Shown here piece after piece: positions 57,528 through 64,000 of a DNA stretch of 64,000 nt. A program made the position numbers and the translations under genes. This stretch comes from Roseiarcus sp963748545. GTDB taxonomy: Bacteria; Pseudomonadota; Alphaproteobacteria; Rhizobiales; Beijerinckiaceae. The DNA is taken from assembly GCA_963748545.1 (NCBI GenBank), contig CAVVJO010000020.1:186001-250000 (forward strand), in the 5' to 3' direction. The notes under the pieces are model-generated. The model searched no databases and was not told the DNA's origin. It worked only from the letters and a program-made list of their open reading frames with translations. Numbering within the stretch: the stretch's first letter is position 1; each line of letters opens with the position of its first letter.

Positions 57528-58187
57528 CTACCGTCCGATCGCGGTCAGCACGCCTGCGAACTGGGTTGCGGCGGCGATCGCGACGAAGGCGTGCCAGATC
57601 GCGGTCTGGAATTTTAGGCTCTCCCAGAGGAAGAACGCGACCCCGATCGAATAGATCACCCCGCCGGCGAAGAGGAGCGCAAGCGTGTCCGTCGGCAGCG
57701 CGTTGAAGAGCGGCTTGGCGGCGAAGACCGCCGACCAGCCGAGCGCGAGATAGAGCCGCACCGCGATATGATCCAGGCGACCGGGCAGAAAAATCTTCAG
57801 CGACGCGCCAGCCAGCGCGGCGATCCACACCGCGATCGCCAGCGCCACCAGCCCGGCCGAGGCGCGGGCCTGAGACAGGAAGGCGGTATAGGTGCCTCCG
57901 ATCATCAAGTAGATCGACGCGTGGTCGAATCGCCTCAGGATCGCCTTGGCGTTCGACGGCGGCGTCACGTTGTAGGCGCAGGAGAAACCGAACAGAAAGA
58001 AGAAGCCGGCGGCGTAGACGGCCATCGCCAGCCCGTCGCCGACCGCGCCGCGCAGCGCGATCTTCTGGAACAGCACGGCGAAGCCGATCACCCCGGCGAT
58101 AATCGCGACCGCGTGCACGACCGCGTCGGCGATGATCTCGCCGTGGCTATAGTCCCGATAGTCTCGAGGCGAATCGGGCGTCGACAA
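57528..58187 (-). CDS. Hemolysin III / PAQR family membrane protein
   Basis: Seven-helix membrane protein of 219 residues in the TrhA/YqfA group. Conserved elements: SHGEIIADAVVHAVAIIAG at the N-terminus, FDHASIYLMIGGTYTAFL (family Asp-His pair) and IWHAFVAIAAATQF near the end; these His and Asp form the putative metal site. The start is TTG 58187, preceded by GGAGCTG; longer frames extend into non-conserved sequence. In bacteria the family is linked to membrane energetics rather than true haemolysis. Confidence 0.88.
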   Translation of the reverse strand: MSTPDSPRDYRDYSHGEIIADAVVHAVAIIAGVIGFAVLFQKIALRGAVGDGLAMAVYAAGFFFLFGFSCAYNVTPPSNAKAILRRFDHASIYLMIGGTYTAFLSQARASAGLVALAIAVWIAALAGASLKIFLPGRLDHIAVRLYLALGWSAVFAAKPLFNALPTDTLALLFAGGVIYSIGVAFFLWESLKFQTAIWHAFVAIAAATQFAGVLTAIGR

Positions 58188-58314
58188 GGGGGCAGCTCCG
58201 AACCGTTTCTGAGCGAATCGTGCCGCGCGATTGTGTCGAACGCAAGTACGTCTCCCGATACAAAATGGGAGGATCCGCGAACGGAAGGCGAGCCGGTTGG
58301 TCAGGCGCCCCGGC

Positions 58315-60327
58315 CTAATCGTCCTCGGCCTCATCCGTTTTTCGCCGGCCTGGCTTCCGCCCCTTGTGCGAGACGCGCGCCTCGGCGGCGGAATGCGGGC
58401 CGCTCGACGGCGAGAGGCCGCCGGTTTGAGCCTGCAGCGCTGGCCTTGCGCGTGTCGAGGCGTCGACGTTCGGCGTCGGCAGCGCGTCGGCCGCGGGGAC
58501 GGCCCCGAGCCAGAAGCCGAGCTCGGCGGACTTCACCTGGTTGTCGGGCGAGAAATAGGCGTCCTGCCACGTGTCGTCGGCCGCCAGAAAATGCCAGGCC
58601 TTGTCGCCCTCGGCAGCGAGCCAATAGCGCCACGCATAGTGATCATAGACGTCGAGGCAGTGGGCGGCGTAAGCCTCCGCGACCGCGCGATGATTGCGGA
58701 TGATCGCGAGATTCTCGTCGTTGTTATAGGAGGCGCGATAGCCGAGGTTGTGGCTCCCGGTGATGACGACGCAGGCGTCGGAGAAGGGATCGATCACGAC
58801 GATCTTGTCGTGGATGACCGCGTGCCCCGCCTGGTTGAGTTCGGCTTCCCATTGCCCGAAGGCGTCGCTCTTGGCGACGCCGCGGGCGTGGATGACGCGG
58901 TAATCCTCCGGAAGCGGCGGATCGCCCTTTTGATGTTTGGGCTGAGCGGCGTCCTCGCCCCCCGTGATCGCCGTGCGGAATTCGCCGGCCGCGCTCGCGG
59001 CGGTGACTGCGCCGCGCACGAAGAGCGACGGCCGCGCCGTCTGCGCCTCCGCGATCGCATCGATGATGCTGGGCTTCCCGGGCTCGAACACCAGGAAAAC
59101 GATCGCTTGCTGGGCGTTGGCGATGATCTCGAACACTTCGGCGAGATCGGGGGGGACGGCTTCGTCCTCTCCGGGCCTGCTCGCCCGCGCGTGCGGGGTG
59201 TTGGGCGAGAACCACAGATCGACCTCCCCGCTGCCGTCCTCGAGCGCGATCGGCGGAATCTTTTTGGCATTCTGCTTGCGGAACTCCGCCGACTGCTCCG
59301 CCTTGCCGCCTTCGCCCGGGGGGTCGGTGTCGGCCTTCAGCCGGCTCCAGTAGTCGAGATAGGCGGCCGCGAGCGCCGGGGAGCGCGCGATGATGGAATT
59401 GTTGGTCTGGGCGCAAAGCGCATGCGCGGTCCAGTTGGTCGAGCCGAACAGAACCGCCTCAGCGCCGTCCTTGACCAGCACCTGAAACTTGTTGTGCCCG
59501 ATGTGGCCGCTCGGCATGAACCGGTCGATCACGTCGAGGCCGGCTTGCCGGATGTCCTTGCGCTCGGCGGCGTAAGTGTCCTTGGTCTTGTCTTCGCCTT
59601 TGCCGCTCGGCATGTTGGACAGGATCACATGGGCGTTGGCGCCGACCCGCTTCAGGTGGTCGATCGCTTCCGGGTCTTCGAACTCGTAGAGCGCGCAATA
59701 GGTCTCGCCGCCGTTGCTGACCGCTTCGTCGGATAGCGTGGTCAGCGCCTCGATCAATTGTCCCATGAGGTCGTTGCGCAAGGGATCGCCGACGATATCG
59801 ATGTGCTTTTCCAGCTTGTCCACGAGCGAGCCGCCGCTCGCATCGGCGTCGAGCGCGCGGACGGTCGCCTGGGTGGCGAGAATGCCGCGATTGAAATAGG
59901 CCGACAGCGCGCCATAGTGCGCACTGAGCTGGATCGCGTTGCTGATCGCGGGGCCGTAGGGCATCGGCTGAAGCGCGCCCGGCGTCCCGCTCATCGGCAC
60001 GATCTTGTAGCGATAGGTTCCGCCGCGCTTGGCGGTGACGTCTTTCCAGAAGAATTTTTGCACGGGATCGTCGGCGGTCGTCCGACCTGGCGCCGTCGCG
60101 TCCTGCCCCTTGAAGGTCGCCATGGCGGGGAGACACGTCTCGGTTCCCGCGCGAACGTCGATCCGGTAGACCGCAAAGCCGAGGCAGTTCGGCAGCCTGC
60201 CGCCGAAGGTCCATGCGACCACCGCGACATCGTTATTGGCGAACGCCACCGCTTTCAGCGATCGCCTCCGGCTGTGAACGTCGAGCACCCTACCGCGGGC
60301 CCCGTCCCTTCGTATGACAATCGTCAT
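58315..60327 (-). CDS. Large phospholipase D-like (HKD) protein
   Basis: 670 residues. Two HKD active sites: HIGHNKFQVLVKD with FGSTNW near residue 275, and VIHDKIVVIDPF with ITGSHNLGY near residue 515. A 160-residue N-terminal domain of unknown kind (VAWTFGGRLPNCLGFAVYRI, beta-rich) precedes them, and the C-terminus is low complexity and charged. No signal peptide, so probably cytoplasmic or exported by a non-Sec route. ATG 60327. Could be a phospholipase, a nuclease or an effector; the pairing of two complete HKD motifs in one chain makes it potentially active as a monomer. Confidence 0.85.
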   Translation of the reverse strand: MTIVIRRDGARGRVLDVHSRRRSLKAVAFANNDVAVVAWTFGGRLPNCLGFAVYRIDVRAGTETCLPAMATFKGQDATAPGRTTADDPVQKFFWKDVTAKRGGTYRYKIVPMSGTPGALQPMPYGPAISNAIQLSAHYGALSAYFNRGILATQATVRALDADASGGSLVDKLEKHIDIVGDPLRNDLMGQLIEALTTLSDEAVSNGGETYCALYEFEDPEAIDHLKRVGANAHVILSNMPSGKGEDKTKDTYAAERKDIRQAGLDVIDRFMPSGHIGHNKFQVLVKDGAEAVLFGSTNWTAHALCAQTNNSIIARSPALAAAYLDYWSRLKADTDPPGEGGKAEQSAEFRKQNAKKIPPIALEDGSGEVDLWFSPNTPHARASRPGEDEAVPPDLAEVFEIIANAQQAIVFLVFEPGKPSIIDAIAEAQTARPSLFVRGAVTAASAAGEFRTAITGGEDAAQPKHQKGDPPLPEDYRVIHARGVAKSDAFGQWEAELNQAGHAVIHDKIVVIDPFSDACVVITGSHNLGYRASYNNDENLAIIRNHRAVAEAYAAHCLDVYDHYAWRYWLAAEGDKAWHFLAADDTWQDAYFSPDNQVKSAELGFWLGAVPAADALPTPNVDASTRARPALQAQTGGLSPSSGPHSAAEARVSHKGRKPGRRKTDEAEDD

Positions 60328-60500
60328 GCGGCGGTCATTTGGGGCAAAATGTGCTGGCCGAGAGCGCGACTGTGCCCTGGCTTGCCGCAGGACCGGAATG
60401 AGGTCCGCGGCCCCGGCATAACAGCACAAATAGGGAACATTTTCTTGCCAAGCGAGGGGTTTCGCGTCATATTGCTTTTCTCAGAAGGAAAGCAGGTCCT

Positions 60501-61611
60501 ATGTCCGAATACGCCGAAGCCGAGTCGTTCGTCGCTCCTCAGGATTCGCCCACCGAAGCGGCTTTGGGGGGCGCGCGTCTCACGCGTCCTTGCCTGCCAG
60601 AAGAGACGGTCAGCGAGAGGCTGTCGCACCCATCGCCGACGGTCTCCTCCGGGCGCGCCGCGCGACTGGCGAAATTCAAACGGGAGCAGTTGATCGTCGA
60701 TTATCTCAACCGCGGCGTCGCGGTCGCCGAGATTGCGGCGCGCTGCGACGTCGGCGAGAAGCGTATGCGCGCCATCATTCGCGAGCTCTTCGCCCGCCGC
60801 ATGCCGGCGCCGCCGGCGGAATTCGCAGCGATCCAGGTCAGCCGCCTCAACGAGGCGCTGCTGGTCGCCTACAGCGCCATGGGGGAAGCGAACCTCAAGG
60901 CGGTCGACCGCGTGGTCCGGATCGTGCGAGAGCTCGACCGCTATCACGGGTTCGTCGCCGCCGAGCGCCGTCGGCCCGCGCCGTCACGCTCCCTGACGGA
61001 CGAGGGGCGCCCGGGAATTCCGCCGCAAGATCTTGAAAGGATCTGAATCCGCGCCCGACCGGCCGCCGGCGCCTTGCATCGATCGCAGCTCGGGTCCCGC
61101 GGCCGCCGCCCCGGCGCTCCCAAACCCGTCCGCGCCGCTAAACTTGGATGCTCGCTTCTGCCGCCAGGGCAAGGCGGAGCCGTCGCCAGCGGCGCCTGTG
61201 TGTTGCGACCCGCAGAGCGGCGGACGCCCGGAAAATCCGGCGCAAAGTGTTGAAAACGTTGATTCCGCGCCCGGCCAATCGCCGCAGCCGCCCCTCCCGC
61301 CCGCGTTGTGTCGCCAGCGCGAAACCGGGGGACCGGCGGCCGCCGCCGGCGAGGTCTCAAACCCGTCAGCGCGCCTGGATCCGGACGCCCGTCTTCGCGA
61401 GCTTGAAAAAGCGTCTTTCTCGGAGGTTCAGCCGGACAGTGTTAATCCGCAAAGCGACATCCGCCCGGAAAATCCGGCGCAAGGCGCTGAAAACGTTCAA
61501 TTCGCGCCCGGGCTCGGCGCGGCGCCGCCTGCCGTTCCGGCAGCCCCCGAGCCGAACGGTATCCGGCGGGTCAATGTCCGGATGATCCCCAATGGCGTGA
61601 TGGCCTGCTGA
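60501..61611 (+). CDS. HTH protein with C-terminal tandem repeats, apparent +1 frameshift
   Basis: About 370 residues when one extra base near 61038-61041 is removed. Residues 50-160 are helical with a helix-turn-helix-like segment (IVDYLNRGVAVAEIAARCDV then GEKRMRAIIRELFARRM), suggesting DNA binding. The C-terminal 200 residues are Pro/Ala-rich and contain three copies of a motif: RPGIPPQDLER.SESAPD, RPENPAQSVENVDSAPG and RPENPAQGAENVQFAPG, 72 and 79 residues apart. The first copy aligns with the others only if the frameshift is corrected, so the repeats themselves support a single gene; uncorrected, the first frame stops at 61046 and the second begins around 61033. ATG 60501. Role unknown. 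Confidence 0.65.
61008..61510 (+). repeat. Diverged tandem repeat, three copies, period about 217-237 bp
   Basis: Copies start at 61008, 61225 and 61462. The best conserved 50 bp of each read CGCCCGGAAAATCCGGCGCA-like at DNA level and RPENPAQxxENVxxAPG at protein level. Downstream parts also correspond (NPSAPLNLDARF against NPSARLDPDARL). It lies inside the coding region of the HTH protein. Confidence 0.75.
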
Positions 61612-61616
61612 TCCCG

Positions 61617-63450
61617 CTAGAGGGCGTTTTCCGACGCCTTCGAGCGCTCGGCGCGCTTGCGGTCGTTCGGGTCGAGCAGGGCCTTGCGAAGGCGGATCGA
61701 CTTCGGCGTCACCTCGACCAGCTCGTCGTCCTGGATATAGGCCAGCGCCTTCTCCAGCGTCATCTGCATCGGGGGGGTCAGGCGCACCGCCTCGTCCTTC
61801 GAATGGGTGCGGATGTTGGTGAGCTTCTTGCCCTTGAGCACGTTGACTTCGAGGTCGTTGTCGCGCGTGTGCTGGCCCACGATCATGCCCTGGTAGACCT
61901 TCCAGCCCGGCTCGATCATCATCGGGCCGCGATCCTCGAGGTTCCACATGGCGTAGGCGACCGCCTCGCCCGCTTCGTTGGAGATCAGGACGCCGTTGCG
62001 GCGGCCGGCGATTTCGCCCTTCCAGGGCCCCCAGCTGTGGAACAGGCGGTTCATGATCGCCGTGCCGCGGGTGTCGGTGAGCAGCTCGCCGAGATAGCCG
62101 ATCAGGCCGCGGGTCGGCGCGAGGAACACCAGCCGCAGGCGGTCGCCGCCGGAGGGGCGCATCTCGATCATCTCGCCCTTGCGCTCGCTCATCTTCTGCA
62201 CGACCACGCCCGAGTGCTCCTCGTCGACGTCGATCACGACCTCCTCGATCGGCTCGAACATCTCGCCGGTCGCCTCGTCCTTGCGGAACAGCACTTTGGG
62301 TCTGGAAACGCCGAGTTCGAAGCCTTCCCGCCGCATGGTCTCGATCAGGATCGCGAGCTGCAATTCGCCGCGGCCCGAGACGATATAGGCGTCGGAATTG
62401 GGGGCGGCGTCGACGCGCAGCGCCACGTTGCCCTCGGCTTCCTTGAACAGGCGGTCGCGGATGACGCGGCTCGTCACCTTGTCGCCCTCGGTGCCGGCGA
62501 GCGGGCTGTCGTTGACCGAGAAGGTCATCGACAGGGTCGGCGGGTCGATCGGCTGGGCGTGCAGCGGCTCGACTTCCTCGGGGCTGCACAGGGTGTCGGC
62601 GACGTTGAACTTCTCGAGGCCGGCGATCGCGATGATGTCGCCCGCGACCGCCTCGTCGATCGGCGTGCGCTCGATGCCGCGAAAGGCGAGAATCTTCGAG
62701 ACCCGGCCGGTCTCGACCAGATCGCCCTCGACGTGGAGAACCTTGACGGGCGCGTTGGTCTTGATCGAGCCGGAAAAGACGCGGCCGGTGACGATGCGGC
62801 CGAGGTAGGGGTTCGCCTCCAGCAGCGTGCCGAGCATGCGGAACGCGCCTGCGCCGACCTTGGGCGCCTCGACGTGCTTGAGCACGAGGTCGAACAGCGC
62901 CGCCATATTCTCGCTCGCGCTTATCCGGCGAGTTCGACATCCAGCCCTGCTTGGCGGAGCCGTAGATGATCGGGAAGTCGAGCTGGTCGTCGGTCGCGTC
63001 GAGCGCGGCGAACAGGTCGAACACTTCGTTGACGACCTCGCTGGGCCGTGCGTCCGGCTTGTCGACCTTGTTGACGCAAACGATCGGCTTCAGGCCGATC
63101 TTCAGCGCCTTGCCGACCACGAACTTGGTCTGGGGCATCGGCCCTTCGGCTGCGTCGACCAGCACGATCGCGCCGTCGACCATCGACAGGATGCGCTCGA
63201 CCTCGCCGCCGAAATCGGCGTGGCCGGGCGTGTCGACGATGTTGATGCGGATGTCCTTCCACACCACCGAGGTCGCCTTGGCGAGAATGGTGATCCCGCG
63301 CTCGCGCTCGAGGTCGTTGGAGTCCATGACCCGCTCGGCGACCCGCTGGTTGTCGCGGAACGCGCCGGACTGCTGCAGGAGCCGGTCGACGAGGGTCGTC
63401 TTGCCATGGTCGACGTGGGCGATGATGGCGATGTTGCGAAGCTTCAGCAT
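61617..63450 (-). CDS. typA: Ribosome-associated GTPase TypA/BipA, apparent +1 frameshift
   Basis: Translational GTPase of about 611 residues, involved in ribosome assembly and stress adaptation. G motifs: AHVDHGKTTLVDRLL, RERGITI, DTPGHADFGGEV and VNKVDKPDARP. Near 62925-62930 one extra base separates GWMSNSPDK from ASENMAALFDLVLKHV; the remainder (domains II, III and the TypA-specific C-terminal domain, with GRGELQLAILIETMRREGFE, 62325-62390) is intact in the second frame. Start ATG 63450. The gene is normally intact in this group, which favours sequencing error. Confidence 0.92.
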
Positions 63451-63721
63451 GGGGAACGGTCTTTTCAGCGGGCGGGAGGCCGACGCGGGAACGGGCGAGC
63501 CTTAAGCACGCGCATGGGACGGGAATGCGACGGCGCGGGCTTTCGCCCGCAATCGCGTCGGGATTGTGCGGCGCAATACACGAACATGGCGACAAAGGGA
63601 AGAGCGGGGAGGAAATCGGCCAGGAGCGGGCGGAACTCCGGCCTTTCCGGCGCGTTGTCGGCGGCCCTTCGGCAAACGCAGCCGAGGACTGCGGGGCAGG
63701 CGATCAAAGAGGGGGTCTATC

Positions 63722-64000
63722 GTGGAAAGCATCGGCGGCGTCTGGCTCTATCCCCTCATCCTCGCGGCGGGGGCGCTTCAGGCTTGGGGGCCGCCGATGA
63801 ACGGGGCGCTCCGCGCCGCCCTGACGAATCCCTGGCTTGCGAGCCTCGTCTCGTTCCTGCCGATCGTCGCGCTCCTGGCGGTGCTGTGGTTTTGCCAGCC
63901 TCGCCCGCTCCCGACCGCGGATGGTCTCGCAAGCATGCCCTGGTGGGCGCCGCTCGGCGGGATCGTCGGCGCTTTCGCCGTAATCGTCGGCCTTCTGTTT
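63722..64000 (+). CDS. DMT family transporter (DUF606/YdcZ-like), 3' partial
   Basis: The first 93 residues of a membrane protein that runs off the window. Three hydrophobic segments are seen (VWLYPLILAAGALQAWG, WLASLVSFLPIVALLAVLWF, LGGIVGAFAVIVGLLF) with the polar NGALRAALTNPWLASLVSF between them, matching the YdcZ/DUF606 branch of drug/metabolite transporters. GTG at 63722 with GAGGGGG seven bases upstream. Divergent from typA. Confidence 0.75.
   Translation, partial: MESIGGVWLYPLILAAGALQAWGPPMNGALRAALTNPWLASLVSFLPIVALLAVLWFCQPRPLPTADGLASMPWWAPLGGIVGAFAVIVGLLF

Noticed and set aside
1212..63450. Programmed ribosomal frameshifting as an explanation for the many frame breaks
   Set aside because: The shifts occur in unrelated genes, at different sequence contexts, without slippery sequences or stimulatory structures; residual sequencing error is simpler.
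1..64000. CRISPR arrays, tRNA or rRNA genes, insertion sequences, phage genes
   Set aside because: No regularly spaced direct repeats, no recognisable tRNA or rRNA sequence, and no transposase or phage structural protein was found on reading both strands.

Overview
The window is 64 kb of high-GC chromosomal DNA with long, mostly single-copy housekeeping and accessory genes on both strands. The gene content and several gene neighbourhoods (a MaoC/phosphotransacylase, acetate kinase and DUF3141 operon; argH divergent from a tlpA-type thioredoxin; thrB next to rnhA with ispH nearby; rsmE near gshA; BTLCP cysteine peptidase; FeeM-like acyltransferase) point to an alphaproteobacterium of the order Hyphomicrobiales (Rhizobiales). 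The family cannot be fixed from the sequence alone. No rRNA, tRNA, prophage, insertion sequence or CRISPR array was seen.

Layout. 0-4 kb: end of a sodium-pump decarboxylase beta subunit and a homodimer-type pyruvate dehydrogenase E1. 4-5.5 kb: gene-poor, lower-GC stretch. 5.5-10.5 kb: BTLCP peptidase, Kup potassium transporter, and an FHA/adenylate cyclase/Sel1 signalling protein. 10.5-15.7 kb: three-gene acyl-phosphate operon ending in a PHA-synthase-like DUF3141 protein. 16-20.5 kb: Orn/Lys/Arg decarboxylase, low-GC membrane acyltransferase, GNAT. 20.6-21.6 kb: an RHH-MNT fusion plus HEPN gene, a toxin-antitoxin-type pair with a promoter/operator palindrome. 21.7-28 kb: a six-helix [2Fe-2S] adenylate cyclase and a large Pls/PosA-like nonribosomal peptide synthetase. 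28-36 kb: oxidoreductase, YoaK-like protein, argH, tlpA, GGDEF-EAL protein, FeeM-like acyltransferase. 36-45 kb: rnhA, thrB, UDP-glucose dehydrogenase, glycosyltransferase, ispH, MATE exporter, gshA. 45-53 kb: rsmE, DUF1223, GNAT, glycosyltransferase-like protein, lipB, beta-barrel-like protein, isovaleryl-CoA dehydrogenase, kappa-GST-like isomerase. 53-64 kb: two small exported proteins, aroC, Tat-exported phosphoesterase, DUF1801, hemolysin III, a PLD-domain protein, an HTH protein with tandem repeats, typA and the start of a DMT transporter.

A striking property is the density of apparent single-base insertions that break genes expected to be intact (aceE, thrB, rnhA, typA, the NRPS, both adenylate cyclases, two GNATs, a DUF1801 gene and the repeat protein). 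Twelve of the thirteen shifts are +1 and one is -1. This looks like residual sequencing or assembly error rather than mass gene decay. Genes are annotated across these shifts, and each site is given.
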